Shown: positions 25,482 to 34,587, numbered from the stretch's first letter. The stretch is 56,817 bases of DNA from Shewanella inventionis (GCF_014641855.1 NZ_BMII01000032.1:1-56817); one strand, 5' to 3'. Translations and numbers: made by a program. Notes: generated from the letters alone by a model not told the origin.

Positions 25482-26478
25482 AAAAACAGTTCAACTGAGC
25501 CATGGTGGTGGTGGCAAAGAAATGAATCAGTTAATTACTGAGATGTTTTTTAAGGCGTTTAATAACCCTATTTTAGCCTCACAAGAAGATGCCGCCAAAT
25601 TAAACATGTGTGGCCATATTGCCTTTACCACTGACTCTTTTACCGTTTCACCACTTTTTTTTGCTGGTGGCGATATTGGCAAATTAGCCGTCGCAGGTAC
25701 TGTCAATGATCTTGCCATGATGGCAGCACAACCAGAATATTTAAGTTGCAGCTTTATTATTGAAGAAGGTTTTGCGCTTGATGACTTAAACACCATAGTG
25801 AACAGCATGGCTGAAGAGTTACATAAATCTGGCGCCAGAATTGTCTGCGGAGACACAAAAGTAGTGCCTAAAGGCTGTGCCGATGGGCTATTTATTAATA
25901 CCTCTGGTGTTGGGCGCATTTTAAACCCCGATATTTCAGTACGTAACCTACAGTTAGGCGATGCGATTATTGTCTCTAGAGACATAGGCCGTCATGGCGC
26001 TGCAATTTTAATGGCTCGTGATGGGTTAACCCTTGAGTCATCGCTATACAGTGATTGCGATACGCTGTGGCCTATTGTTGAGCAATTACTGGCAGCAAAC
26101 GTCAAAATCCATGCGATGCGCGATGCCACTCGTGGGGGAATATCTGCAGTATTAAATGAATGGGCTGTAGCCTCTAATGTTGGCATTAGTGTAGATGAAA
26201 CCGCCATCCCAGTATGCGATGAAGTCAAAGGCTTATGCGAATTATTTGGATTTGAGCCTTTTGATTTAGCTAATGAAGGCACCTTTTTAGTATCTGTGCC
26301 GCAAGAGATTGCCTTGGGCGTGATTGAAATAATGCAACGTTATGGTCATTGCGAGCACGCAGCGATTATCGGCCATGTCACCGATAAACAAGTAGGCAAA
26401 GTGATACTCAACACGCCTTGGGGTAGCAGCCGCTATTTAGATTTACCCCAAGGAGAATTATTACCAAGGATCTGTTAA
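25471..26478 (+). CDS. hypE: Carbamoyl-dehydratase HypE
   Basis: The 335-residue ATP-dependent enzyme converts the carbamoyl group received from HypF into thiocyanate on its C-terminal cysteine. The conserved tail PRIC is present as the last four residues. The ATP-grasp PurM-like fold shows LSHGGGGKEMNQLI, TTDSFTVSPLFF and GGDIGKLAVAGTVNDLA. I chose the ATG at 25471 because GGAGAGG lies directly upstream within hypD; the ATG at 25456 is the first base of that Shine-Dalgarno region. Its stop overlaps hypA by one base. Confidence 0.95.
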   Translation: MATKKTVQLSHGGGGKEMNQLITEMFFKAFNNPILASQEDAAKLNMCGHIAFTTDSFTVSPLFFAGGDIGKLAVAGTVNDLAMMAAQPEYLSCSFIIEEGFALDDLNTIVNSMAEELHKSGARIVCGDTKVVPKGCADGLFINTSGVGRILNPDISVRNLQLGDAIIVSRDIGRHGAAILMARDGLTLESSLYSDCDTLWPIVEQLLAANVKIHAMRDATRGGISAVLNEWAVASNVGISVDETAIPVCDEVKGLCELFGFEPFDLANEGTFLVSVPQEIALGVIEIMQRYGHCEHAAIIGHVTDKQVGKVILNTPWGSSRYLDLPQGELLPRIC

Positions 26479-26822
26479 TGCACGAATACTCGATTGTGAT
26501 GTCATTAATGGAGCAATGTGAAGAACTTGCATTAGCTAACTCAGCAAAATCCATTGATCAGGTTGAGCTTAAAATAGGCATATTAAGTGGTGTAGAGCCA
26601 GCATTGTTAGCTCAAGCATTTGACACCTTTAAACTTGAAACACGTTGCCATAACGCAAAACTGGTGATGAACATTCAGCCATTAGTGTTGCAGTGTCGTA
26701 CCTGTGATAAGCAATCAGAAGTACAAGAGAGAACCATTATTTGCCCGGTTTGTAATAGCCATCATACACAGGTGATAGACGGCGAAGACATGATGTTAAT
26801 GCAACTGGTATTAGATACTTGA
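26478..26822 (+). CDS. hypA: Hydrogenase nickel-insertion protein HypA
   Basis: A 114-residue metallochaperone. The N-terminus MHEYSIVMSLMEQ provides the nickel-binding His2. The zinc site is formed by CRTCDKQSEVQE and CPVCNSHHTQ. The ending, VIDGEDMMLMQLVLDT, is typical. Start TAATG overlaps the hypE stop. The last classical hyp gene of the cluster. Confidence 0.94.
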   Translation: MHEYSIVMSLMEQCEELALANSAKSIDQVELKIGILSGVEPALLAQAFDTFKLETRCHNAKLVMNIQPLVLQCRTCDKQSEVQERTIICPVCNSHHTQVIDGEDMMLMQLVLDT

Positions 26823-26913
26823 AATTGTTTATTGGCTTATTAACAACACATTACACAACACATTACACAACAAAAAGCGCTACAACAGGTGCAAAACAAA
26901 AGGACCACACACC

Positions 26914-27078
26914 ATGAAATATTTATCACTCGCCTTCATCCTGGCCACTATTCCGTCTCTTGCTATGGCGCATGAGGGACATGGTGGTGTTGGGCTGTTT
27001 CATCATTTATTAGAACTAACACCAGCCATTGCTTTGGTTGCTATAGCTGCATTTATTTATTGGAAACGCAGTAAGTAA
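26914..27078 (+). CDS. Small exported/membrane protein with N-terminal HEGHGG motif
   Basis: A 54-codon gene that is too short for a standard length cut-off. AAAGGA lies nine bases before the ATG. The product begins with a signal peptide (MKYLSLAFILATIPSLAMA, cleavage predicted at AMA|HE). It continues HEGHGGVGLFHHLLEL and ends with one membrane helix (TPAIALVAIAAFIYW) and KRSK. Mature topology would put five His near the outer membrane face. The 'AHEGHG' opening recalls HupE/UreJ nickel permeases, which begin with a similar processed His motif but are much longer. It sits 91 bases after hypA and before a strong terminator, so it is plausibly the last gene of the hydrogenase operon. Function unknown; a nickel-related role is inference. 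Confidence 0.7.
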   Translation: MKYLSLAFILATIPSLAMAHEGHGGVGLFHHLLELTPAIALVAIAAFIYWKRSK

Positions 27079-27109
27079 CCAATACTAAAAAAAAGCTTAC
27101 AGACATTAA

Positions 27110-27132
27110 AAAGCCTTCCAGTGGAAGGCTTT
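27110..27132. terminator. Bidirectional terminator between hydrogenase and acyl-CoA dehydrogenase genes
   Basis: AAAGCCTTCC and GGAAGGCTTT pair perfectly around a three-base loop. The plus side continues TTTACT, and the minus side TTTAATG. It serves the convergent transcription units. Confidence 0.75.
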
Positions 27133-27190
27133 ACTGCTGTTTGTCACCTAATGACTAATATAATGTGACTATCATCGATGCCATCGATGC

Positions 27191-28948
27191 TTAGAACATC
27201 TCAGCTGGCATCGCCATAATAGACTTATCACCTTGATTAACTTGTGATAAATGGTATTGCGACTTGCTTAGCAACTTGTCCATATAAAAATCGGCTACAT
27301 ACTGCTTTTGCGCGGCAAAGGTGTTGTCTTCATGGTTTGAGGCTTTATCTGCCATCAATAACCAGAAGTAACCGTAAAGCGCATAACCAAAGGCATCTAA
27401 GAAATCGACCGCGCAAGCGTTAACCAGTGCAGGTTGGGTTTTCTTATTATCGTTAATGTAATTGGCTGTGACTAATAACTCAGCAAATACCTGACTGACA
27501 GTGGCTTTATGTGCTGGGTTAGCCTGAGTTAACTCAGCAAGGCTTGCATTAACTTCAGCAACAAACTCAGTTAACGTCGCTACATTATCGTAGGTAATTT
27601 TACGCCCTAAAAAGTCAATGGCTTGTATACCGTTTGTACCTTCATAAATTTGGGCAATGCGAGTATCACGAACAAACTGCTCAATACCGGTTTCGCGGAT
27701 ATAACCATGGCCGCCAAAAACTTGCTGCCCCATGATGGTTGCGTCTAAACCACGATCGGTTAAAAATGCTTTTGATACTGGGGTTAATAAACCTACGTAT
27801 CTTGCTGCTTTAGCTTGCACATCACCGCTGGCGTATTTTGCTAAATCTAATTGCTTACCTGTATACACAGACAATGCACGACCGGCTTCTGTCATGGCGC
27901 GAATGGTTAATAGCATACGACGCACATCACCGTGCACAATAATAGGGTCAGATGTTGCACCAGTTGCAGAACCTGCAGCCGCAACACCTTGTAGGCGTTC
28001 TTTGGCGTAATCGCTGGCCAATTGGTATGCCGCTTGGCTATTACCAAGGCCCTGTAAGCCAATGGCTAACCGCTCGTAGTTCATCATGGTAAACATGCAT
28101 ACTAAACCGCGATCGGGCTCGCCTATCAAAAAGCCTTTTGCGTTGTCGTAATTCATTACACACGTTGCTGAGGCTTTAAGGCCCATTTTGTGCTCAATTG
28201 AGCCTACAGTAACCCCGTTTGGCTCACCTAAACTGCCATCTGAGTTAACACTGATTTTAGGTACAAGAAATAACGAAATACCTTTTGAGTTAGGTAATTT
28301 AGCCAACACGAGATGAATCACGTTTTCTGTTAGATCTTGATCGCCACCGGTAATAAAAATCTTGTTACCTGTTATGGCATAGCTGCCATCATCTAATGGT
28401 TCAGCCTTGGTGCGGATCCCTTTAAGATCAGAGCCAGCATGCGGCTCTGTCATGTCCATTGCGCCAGCCCAGTGGCCAGAATATAAATTAGGTAAATAGG
28501 TTTGTTTTAAGTCATCACTTGCGTGGGCATGGATACACAAAGCCGCGCCCGCTGTAAGAGAATTATATAAGGTAAAAGCGTTACAGGTGCTGTAGCCCAT
28601 TTCGTCAACTAATACCCCAAGCATTTTCGGCATGCCCATGCCGCCAAAATCAGCTTCGCCGCACAACCCTACCCAGCCGCCTTCAGCAAACTGGTTATAG
28701 GCCTCTTTAAAACCGTCTGGGGTAATAATGTCGTTGCCAGAGTGAACAACACCTTGCTCATCGCCATTGCGGTTTAAAGGTTGCAGTAGATCACGGCTAA
28801 TTTTGGCTGATTCATCTAAGATGGCTAACGCAGTATCCATGTCTACCGTTTCTGCCATTGCTGGAAGTTGCTGCCAGGTTGTTGGCGCATCAAAAACGTT
28901 TTCTAGCAAGAATTGCATGTCTTTTAATGGGGCTTGATATGGATACAT
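27191..28948 (-). CDS. Acyl-CoA dehydrogenase, long form
   Basis: A 585-residue FAD enzyme for the first step of beta-oxidation. N-terminal, middle and C-terminal ACAD domains are visible: AGAMDMTEPHAGSDL (substrate/FAD loop), YAITGNKIFITGG, HKMGLKASATCVM, MNYERLAIGLQGLG, then QVFGGHGYIRETGIEQFVRD and IAQIYEGTNGIQAIDFLGR. The GTNGIQ segment and Glu in YEGTNG are the catalytic and FAD-binding signature. An extra C-terminal domain of ~120 residues (DUF-type ACAD C-terminal) places it with the long DmdC/FadE5-like group, not classical 380-residue SCAD/MCAD. It is a single gene. A T-rich A-box region separates it from the MITE upstream. Confidence 0.9.
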   Translation of the reverse strand: MYPYQAPLKDMQFLLENVFDAPTTWQQLPAMAETVDMDTALAILDESAKISRDLLQPLNRNGDEQGVVHSGNDIITPDGFKEAYNQFAEGGWVGLCGEADFGGMGMPKMLGVLVDEMGYSTCNAFTLYNSLTAGAALCIHAHASDDLKQTYLPNLYSGHWAGAMDMTEPHAGSDLKGIRTKAEPLDDGSYAITGNKIFITGGDQDLTENVIHLVLAKLPNSKGISLFLVPKISVNSDGSLGEPNGVTVGSIEHKMGLKASATCVMNYDNAKGFLIGEPDRGLVCMFTMMNYERLAIGLQGLGNSQAAYQLASDYAKERLQGVAAAGSATGATSDPIIVHGDVRRMLLTIRAMTEAGRALSVYTGKQLDLAKYASGDVQAKAARYVGLLTPVSKAFLTDRGLDATIMGQQVFGGHGYIRETGIEQFVRDTRIAQIYEGTNGIQAIDFLGRKITYDNVATLTEFVAEVNASLAELTQANPAHKATVSQVFAELLVTANYINDNKKTQPALVNACAVDFLDAFGYALYGYFWLLMADKASNHEDNTFAAQKQYVADFYMDKLLSKSQYHLSQVNQGDKSIMAMPAEMF

Positions 28949-29077
28949 AGGGCTCTCTTAAAACGAATAATTAAAACAGTTGTTTTAATTTATACTAAAG
29001 CGTAACAAAAAGAAAAGGGTTTTTAATCTATAACCTTTATAAATGTGACCTTTTAACGTTTCGCTGAGATTATCGAC

Positions 29078-29393
29078 ATAATACCATTTCCATTAATTAT
29101 GTGACCAATCAGAGTCGCTCAGACTGTTCAGTTTGAGGCGCATTGTTGAAATAATGGTTATTCCCTTCTAAGGCAATGCAACAAAGAAATGGACTGTCTG
29201 AGCGTCTCCTGCAAGGCGGGTTTCTGTGCCTTCTATGCTGCTTAATAGTATTTTGACGTACGACTGCATGGATGCAGGAGGTAGAGCAACGCAGGAGCAG
29301 TTGCCGAGAGCAACTATGCCTACAATCCTATTACTTGCCTAGAAGGCACAGAATTCCCGCTGAATGACCAGATAATTAGTGGAATTGGTATAA
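29078..29393. mobile_element. MITE-like non-autonomous element
   Basis: The left end (29081-29113) reads ATACCATTTCCATTAATTAT then GTGACCAATCAG. The reverse complement of the right end (29359-29391) reads ATACCAATTCCACTAATTAT then CTGGTCATTCAG. The two match at about 26 of 32 bases. Inside lies a second inverted repeat, TTTCTGTGCCTTCTA near 29220 against TAGAAGGCACAGAA near 29340. No coding capacity is present. The size (~315 bases), the terminal repeats and the position in an intergenic region fit a miniature inverted-repeat transposable element. The sequence style, with ATACCAATTCCA ends, is one I associate with Shewanella genomes. No other copy is in the window. Confidence 0.65.
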
Positions 29394-29495
29394 TACAAGA
29401 TCAATGAGTTACAATTGCTTACTCAGTAGTGTCATTCGCTTTAAGTGATGATGAATACCCAATGATGTCGATATGTCAAAAGTGAACTTGAAATA

Positions 29496-30440
29496 ATGCC
29501 GTTTTCAGATAACCCCATCGCAGCTAAACCCAATAATATTCAGCCTTACCAAAAAGTTACCATTATTGGTAATGGCCAAGGAGAGTGGCAACCTGCTGAG
29601 ATCGGCCATACGTTTGTGTTTAATGCGACCCAACATCAAGCAGACAATGTCATCAATATTTGTAATGGGCCTTATGCAGAATCAAGCCATGCTTTTGCGG
29701 TAAGCAACAGCCCTGATAATAGCCAATTAGTGGCGTTACTCACTCAAGTCGCAGACACGCTTAACCGGCAACTTAATTGTTGGCCTTCATCAGGGCTCGT
29801 CACCAGTTTTTTAATGACGATTGTGGCATCACAAGTCTCCGTACAACGTATGTCGCTAATGCCGACATTAAGCCGCGCATCATCTTTAGCTGCCAATGAG
29901 TATTTGCCTTGCATGGTTCATAATTGGCTAGGGGAGCGAAGACTTGCACTGGGATTACAGCTTACAAACCCGCATATTTATTGGCCGGAGTTATTCATTG
30001 ATCAAGCATCTATTCCTGCTGAACTTGATACTCAATCTGAACAACCTGACATTAACCCATTTGAAGTGTTATTGAGTGATTATATTCGCCGCAAAAATAG
30101 CGATGTTAAGCCGACATATTATGTAGGCACATCTCAGGCTTTGGCTTTACAAGTGACTTGTGAGCGCCCTGCGCAGCCCGATTTACAATATGCATTGTTA
30201 GCGGCGTTAAGTAATTTACCCAGCGTGCATTGGTTGTCGTATGCGACACAAGATGACCTCATTACTGCTGAAGCGCTGTTTTATAATGAGCACCCGCAAA
30301 CACAAGCCAGTTATTGGTATTTAGTGGATTACCAGGCATCGCAGTTTTTAGATAACATTCGCCATCACTTGGCATACTGCCAGCAAGTGTTAGCGTTAAC
30401 GGCAAAATCAACTACAGAAAACGATTCAAAATTATCGTAA
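29496..30440 (+). CDS. Uncharacterised protein
   Basis: A 314-residue soluble protein that I do not recognise. No signal peptide, membrane segment or catalytic motif is evident. It has a hydrophobic core segment WPSSGLVTSFLMTIVASQVS near residues 96-115 and many Gln/Asn residues, and ends in a low-complexity polar tail. It stands alone between the MITE and a convergent yaiL gene, ending just before a bidirectional terminator. Codon usage looks like its core neighbours, so a genus-specific conserved gene is more likely than a spurious frame. The ribosome-binding site is weak (GAAATA), and the start could be a downstream codon. Confidence 0.6.
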   Translation: MPFSDNPIAAKPNNIQPYQKVTIIGNGQGEWQPAEIGHTFVFNATQHQADNVINICNGPYAESSHAFAVSNSPDNSQLVALLTQVADTLNRQLNCWPSSGLVTSFLMTIVASQVSVQRMSLMPTLSRASSLAANEYLPCMVHNWLGERRLALGLQLTNPHIYWPELFIDQASIPAELDTQSEQPDINPFEVLLSDYIRRKNSDVKPTYYVGTSQALALQVTCERPAQPDLQYALLAALSNLPSVHWLSYATQDDLITAEALFYNEHPQTQASYWYLVDYQASQFLDNIRHHLAYCQQVLALTAKSTTENDSKLS

Positions 30441-30480
30441 GCAAATACGGTGAGCGGGTATCAATATTTTTACATAAAAA

Positions 30481-30502
30481 AGCCTCTGTAAAGAGGCTAT
30501 TT
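30481..30502. terminator. Bidirectional terminator
   Basis: AGCCTCT (30481-30487) pairs with AGAGGCT (30492-30498) across a four-base loop, flanked by AAAAA on the left and ATTTT on the right. Suits the convergent uncharacterised gene and yaiL. Confidence 0.75.
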
Positions 30503-30513
30503 TAGGATATTCA

Positions 30514-31065
30514 TTACCACATTAAGTCATCTGGGATGGCGTAATCAGCATATGGATCGTCGGCATCACTGACCTGCTCTACAGAATCTTTAGCGGCTTT
30601 ATCCCATAAGTATCCACACCATTGTGGCACCAGTAATTTAACTCGTTCAGCCAATTTATGAGGCACTAAATAGCTTTTATCTTCATGACGCACGATACCT
30701 AATGTGCCGTTAAGCAATTCAGCTTGAATTTTATCGGTAATGTACAAAGAGTAAATTTTGTTTTCTAAGGTGTAGTTAAACTTAATTTCCGCATCTTTAG
30801 GGATGTTAATGGCAAATTTAGAAAATTCAGTAATTAACCCACGAACTTGGCCCTTTTCTGATGCTTGTGCAAAGCGCTCTTCATTTAACGCTTTATCTTT
30901 TTTAGCCTGCTGTAATTTTTGCTCTGCAATTTGTTTTTTAAGCTCGCCGCTGCCGTCATCGACCTTGGCTTTTTTATCGCGACGTTTTTGAGTTTTCACG
31001 TCTCGTACTTTTTGTTTGCTGGCAAGACCGGCCTTTAATAATTGATCTTGTAATGCATTTGCCAT
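30514..31065 (-). CDS. yaiL: DUF2058 protein, YaiL-like
   Basis: A 183-residue protein of the DUF2058/YaiL family. It opens MANALQDQLLKAGLASKQKV, followed by a highly basic, Lys-rich coiled stretch (residues 20-75) that suggests nucleic-acid contact. A conserved globular C-terminal half contains FNYTLENKIYSLYI and VRHEDKSYLVPHKLAERV. The tail is acidic (DADDPYADYAIPDDLMW). E. coli YaiL is annotated as nucleoprotein-associated, without a defined activity. AAAGGT precedes the ATG. Confidence 0.85.
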   Translation of the reverse strand: MANALQDQLLKAGLASKQKVRDVKTQKRRDKKAKVDDGSGELKKQIAEQKLQQAKKDKALNEERFAQASEKGQVRGLITEFSKFAINIPKDAEIKFNYTLENKIYSLYITDKIQAELLNGTLGIVRHEDKSYLVPHKLAERVKLLVPQWCGYLWDKAAKDSVEQVSDADDPYADYAIPDDLMW

Positions 31066-31090
31066 GATTGTTACCTTTCAAAATGAATAT

Positions 31091-31918
31091 CTATAAGCCT
31101 TGTTTGGCACCTAAATCGCCTAACTCAGTCATTGCAATACTGGCTCCACCTAATGACCAGCCGCCATCTACTGGCAAAACCACACCCGTAATATATGATG
31201 CCATATCAGATGCTAAAAATAAGGCTGCATTGGCGATATCTTGCCCTTGACCATTACGTTTTAAGGGCACGCTGTTAGCCACCCGTTGTTGTAATTCATC
31301 GCTTGGCGCTAAACGATTAAACCCTTCGGTGTCGGCAATAGGCCCTGGCACAATGGAGTTAATTCTAACACCTTCAATGCCCCATTCTAACGCTAATGTG
31401 CGCGTTAACATATCGACACCCGCTTTTGCCGCGCACACATGAGCTTGCAGTGGCATGGCGATAAACGCTTGTGGAGCTGAAATTTGGATAATACTGGCAG
31501 TAGGCCTTTTTAACAAAGGATAGGCTTGTTTTAACACCTGAAAACTGCCAATTAAATCGATATCGATGACTGATTTAAAGCCATTAGTTGATAGTTTAGC
31601 TGCGCTGGCAGGGAAATTACCGGCTGCGCCACTAATCAGTACATCAATATGGCCATAGTGTTTGGCTATTTCTGCAAAGCCCAATGTTAATGCGTCATTG
31701 TCACGCACATCAAAACTGACACCTAAATGTGTACCATTGGCATTGGCTTGATTTAACAAATCAACGGCATTGTTTACTTTATCAATGTTTCGACTGGCCA
31801 CAGCAACATTAGCCCCTGCCTTTGCAAAGGCTATTGCGACGTTGAGGTTAATACCCGAAGTACCACCGACCACCACAACATTTTTGTTGGTATAGTTAAA
31901 CGCAGATCCATTCGACAT
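31091..31918 (-). CDS. SDR oxidoreductase, peroxisomal-type 2,4-dienoyl-CoA reductase-like
   Basis: A 275-residue short-chain dehydrogenase (numbered here from the ATG at 31927, three codons upstream of the preferred start). The nucleotide motif is VVVGGTSGI (residues 18-26), and the usual NNAG is replaced by ISGAAGNF. The SDR catalytic Tyr is absent: the segment reads QAHVCAAKAGVDMLTRTLA, so Lys168 is kept but the Y of YxxxK is Val. This matches the 2,4-dienoyl-CoA reductase (DECR/PDCR) branch, where QVHAGSAKAAVD and APGPISGTEG are typical; here VPGPIADTEGF. It likely helps degrade unsaturated fatty acids. I prefer the ATG at 31918 because AGGA is nine bases upstream; for 31927 it would be immediately adjacent. 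Confidence 0.75.
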   Translation of the reverse strand: MSNGSAFNYTNKNVVVVGGTSGINLNVAIAFAKAGANVAVASRNIDKVNNAVDLLNQANANGTHLGVSFDVRDNDALTLGFAEIAKHYGHIDVLISGAAGNFPASAAKLSTNGFKSVIDIDLIGSFQVLKQAYPLLKRPTASIIQISAPQAFIAMPLQAHVCAAKAGVDMLTRTLALEWGIEGVRINSIVPGPIADTEGFNRLAPSDELQQRVANSVPLKRNGQGQDIANAALFLASDMASYITGVVLPVDGGWSLGGASIAMTELGDLGAKQGL

Positions 31919-31966
31919 AGTTTTCATTCCTGTTGTTTGTTCTTTTAATTCAACCTCATGGCAGTA

Positions 31967-32665
31967 TTAAGCTTGCAGCGATTGGTGTATTGCAGTTAAT
32001 GCCGCTAAAGGATCTGCCGCTTGAGTAATAGGACGGCCAATCACTAGGTAATCAGAGCCTGCTGCAATGGCTTGTGGCGGTGTCATTACACGATGTTGAT
32101 CGCCTGCATCGCTTCCTGCTGGGCGAATGCCTGGGGTAACTAAAGTAAAGTCTTGCCCAAATGTTGATTTAAGTAATTTAGCTTCTTGGGCCGAGCACAC
32201 CACGCCATCAAGCCCTGCCAGGTGAGTCAGTTTAGCTAAACGTAACACATGCTCAAAAGCTGGTACATTAATGCCAAGTAAGGCTAAGTCTTCATCAGAC
32301 ATAGAGGTTAATACAGTTACGGCGATTAATAATGGCGCATCTTTACCAAAAGGAGCTAACGCATTTTTAGCCGCTTGCATCATAGCTAAACCGCCACTGG
32401 CGTGCACATTGGTCATCCACACACCTAAATCAGCTGCGGCAGCAACCGCTTTGGCTACGGTATTGGGGATGTCGTGAAATTTTAAATCCAGAAATAAGTC
32501 AAAATCACGGCTATGAATGTCTTTCACTAATTGTGGGCCAAACAGGGTAAACATTTCTTTGCCGATTTTTAAGCGGCACATGGTGGGATCGAGTTTATCA
32601 ATAAACGTCAGAGCGTCGGTTTTATTGTCATAGTCTAGGGCAACTACAATGGGTTTATTAGTCAT
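31967..32665 (-). CDS. pyrF: Orotidine 5'-phosphate decarboxylase
   Basis: The 232-residue TIM-barrel enzyme converts OMP to UMP, the last step of pyrimidine synthesis. The catalytic signature [11 protein letters not shown] (Asp/Lys tetrad) is intact, with VALDYDN at the start, [27 protein letters not shown] for phosphate binding and YLVIGRPIT at the end. GGAG lies five bases before the ATG. It lies downstream of lapAB on the same strand, the usual gammaproteobacterial order. Confidence 0.96.
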   Translation of the reverse strand: MTNKPIVVALDYDNKTDALTFIDKLDPTMCRLKIGKEMFTLFGPQLVKDIHSRDFDLFLDLKFHDIPNTVAKAVAAAADLGVWMTNVHASGGLAMMQAAKNALAPFGKDAPLLIAVTVLTSMSDEDLALLGINVPAFEHVLRLAKLTHLAGLDGVVCSAQEAKLLKSTFGQDFTLVTPGIRPAGSDAGDQHRVMTPPQAIAAGSDYLVIGRPITQAADPLAALTAIHQSLQA

Positions 32666-32719
32666 TCGGACTCCAGCGGCAATACATGTGTTAATTATTA
32701 TAGAGTGTGTTAAGCAGCG

Positions 32720-33880
32720 TTATTCACCGTCCAGGCCTTTAATGCGTTTTATGCTGCCCCATTGTTTACAAGATGGACAATGCCAATATAAACCGTGAGA
32801 TGGGAAACCGCAGGCAGTACAGCGATAGCTAGGACGGAATTTAATTTGTTGTTCAACAAGCTGTTCAAGCATTGATAGGCTTTGTTTTGCCTGGCCATCT
32901 TCTGCTTGTTTAATGTGTAATTTCATTAAGTGCTGAAAGCCTTTCATGGTGGGATGACGATATAAATTATCGAGCATCAATGATTCAGCACTCTGATGTT
33001 GGTTTAAGCTGATTTTATGTTCGGCAAGTGCAACCACAACACTGGCGCCGGCACCGTCGGCAATCGCTTTAGCAAGTAGCTCTTGAAACCCTTGTGGATC
33101 TTGAGTATCTCGATACACCTGCTTTGCGGTTGGCACCACGTCGGCAAATAAATCAATATCTGCTGTGATGAGTTCTGATATGGCTTGCTTACATAAATCA
33201 AATTGGCCTGCATCTAGGTAGATTTTGGCAAGTGTTAACCAGGCTCGGCCGCATTTATTATCTTGTTTGATGGCTTGTTGCAGCTTTTTAATTTTATCGT
33301 TATCACTTTTTGCCTCATCGGCTAGCTGACAATAAAAATGTGCGGTGGTGCCTTTAAGTGCCTGTTGGCGTTTACGCGGTAATCGTTTGGTAATATCAAT
33401 AGCGTTTTGCCATTCTTTGGTGACCTGGTAAATCAGGATAAGTTGCGTTTCGGCTTCTTCACTGTGTTCATCTTGGCTAACTAGGTTAATAAAGATCTCT
33501 TCTGCGCGGTCGTAAAAACCGGCCGCCATGTAATCTTTACCCAACTCCATCATCGCGATATCGCGCTGTTCATTGGTTAGGCTTGGACGTGCAATTAAAT
33601 TTTGATGAATGCGAATGGAGCGGTCAACTTCGCCGCGTTTACGAAACAATGAGCCAAGTGATAAGTGAGTATCTATGGTTTCATCATCAACATCTAACAT
33701 ACTGATAAAAAGATCGACGGCTTTATCAGACTCATTAGACAGTAAAAAATTAAGCCCAGTAAAATAATCTCGGCTTAACTTTTTACTTTGCTGGCTATCG
33801 CTATGGCGAATACTGCGTCGCCCCATGTACCAACCGTATCCGGCGGCAATGGGCAATAGCAAGAACAAGATTTCTAGCAT
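32720..33880 (-). CDS. lapB: Lipopolysaccharide assembly protein B
   Basis: A 386-residue inner-membrane adaptor that regulates LpxC turnover by FtsH. An N-terminal membrane anchor (LEILFLLLPIAAGYGWYMGR) is followed by TPR repeats (residues ~40-340, e.g. LSLGSLFRKRGEVDRSIRIH) and a C-terminal rubredoxin-like knuckle CTACGFPSHGLYWHCPSCKQ. All domains are as in E. coli YciM. The ATG follows the lapA stop by one base, so the two are coupled. Confidence 0.94.
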   Translation of the reverse strand: MLEILFLLLPIAAGYGWYMGRRSIRHSDSQQSKKLSRDYFTGLNFLLSNESDKAVDLFISMLDVDDETIDTHLSLGSLFRKRGEVDRSIRIHQNLIARPSLTNEQRDIAMMELGKDYMAAGFYDRAEEIFINLVSQDEHSEEAETQLILIYQVTKEWQNAIDITKRLPRKRQQALKGTTAHFYCQLADEAKSDNDKIKKLQQAIKQDNKCGRAWLTLAKIYLDAGQFDLCKQAISELITADIDLFADVVPTAKQVYRDTQDPQGFQELLAKAIADGAGASVVVALAEHKISLNQHQSAESLMLDNLYRHPTMKGFQHLMKLHIKQAEDGQAKQSLSMLEQLVEQQIKFRPSYRCTACGFPSHGLYWHCPSCKQWGSIKRIKGLDGE

Positions 33881-33881
33881 A

Positions 33882-34178
33882 CTAGGCTGCTTTATCCTTA
33901 GCAGGTACTTCGATGTTTATTGCATCCACTTCTGTGAATTTTTTTAATGCTTTATTACTTTTACGTAATGCCAGTTTAAGTTTAATGATGTGATAACTTG
34001 CAAATACCCAGCTAATTAAAAACCCACTAAAAAAGACCGTAGCAAGTACAACAGGTAAACGATATTCACCCTCAGCAACAAAGTAACTCAACGTAACCAG
34101 CTGTTCGTTTTTTGCGCCAAATAATAAAGCTAAAACAAACAGTAATCCTATTAGTATTACAACAATAAAAGATTTCAC
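33882..34178 (-). CDS. lapA: Lipopolysaccharide assembly protein A
   Basis: A roughly 98-residue inner-membrane protein with two hydrophobic helices (KSFIVVILIGLLFVLALLFG and LPVVLATVFFSGFLISWVF) separated by AKNEQLVTLSYFVAEGEYR, the LapA/DUF1049 pattern. A basic cytosolic tail follows. I prefer the GTG at 34178: GGAG lies six bases upstream, and the product then begins MKSFIVVILIG, like E. coli LapA. The ATG at 34190 contains that GGAG and has no site of its own. Coupled to lapB. Confidence 0.88.
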   Translation of the reverse strand: MKSFIVVILIGLLFVLALLFGAKNEQLVTLSYFVAEGEYRLPVVLATVFFSGFLISWVFASYHIIKLKLALRKSNKALKKFTEVDAINIEVPAKDKAA

Positions 34179-34260
34179 GCTATTCTCCATGTTTACGCAT
34201 CAATATAATGATTATCCAAGAAATTTACCAAACTGACCAGCATTGACTTTGATTAGATAC

Positions 34261-34288
34261 AAAAAAGCCTCCAAAAGGAGGCTTTTTT
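34261..34288 (-). terminator. Terminator of ihfB
   Basis: AAAAAAGCCTCC-AAAA-GGAGGCTTTTTT is a perfect twelve-pair hairpin with a T-run on either strand, twelve bases past the ihfB stop. It separates the rpsA-ihfB unit from lapA. Confidence 0.9.
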
Positions 34289-34299
34289 AAGAGCGTTAA

Positions 34300-34587
34300 T
34301 TAAGCATTAACAGCATCGACACGTTCGCGCAGTTCTTTGCCTGGCTTAAAGTGCGGTACATACTTGCCTTCCAATTCAACGGAAGTACCTGTTTTTGGGT
34401 TACGGCCCGTACGAGGTGCACGATAGTGAAGAGAAAAACTACCAAATCCACGGATTTCAATACGATCACCGGTTTCTAATGTTGTCGCCATTTGCTCTAA
34501 CATTTCTTTGATTGCACTTTCCACTTCTTTTGCAGACAATTGCGACTGCCTAGTGGCGAGTTTTTCGATCAGTTCAGATTTTGTCAT
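34300..34587 (-). CDS. ihfB: Integration host factor beta subunit
   Basis: The 95-residue DNA-bending subunit of IHF. It begins [20 protein letters not shown] and has the beta-arm motif [21 protein letters not shown] with the intercalating Pro, ending [13 protein letters not shown]. Length and residues are normal. It lies downstream of rpsA, as in E. coli. Confidence 0.97.
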   Translation of the reverse strand: MTKSELIEKLATRQSQLSAKEVESAIKEMLEQMATTLETGDRIEIRGFGSFSLHYRAPRTGRNPKTGTSVELEGKYVPHFKPGKELRERVDAVNA

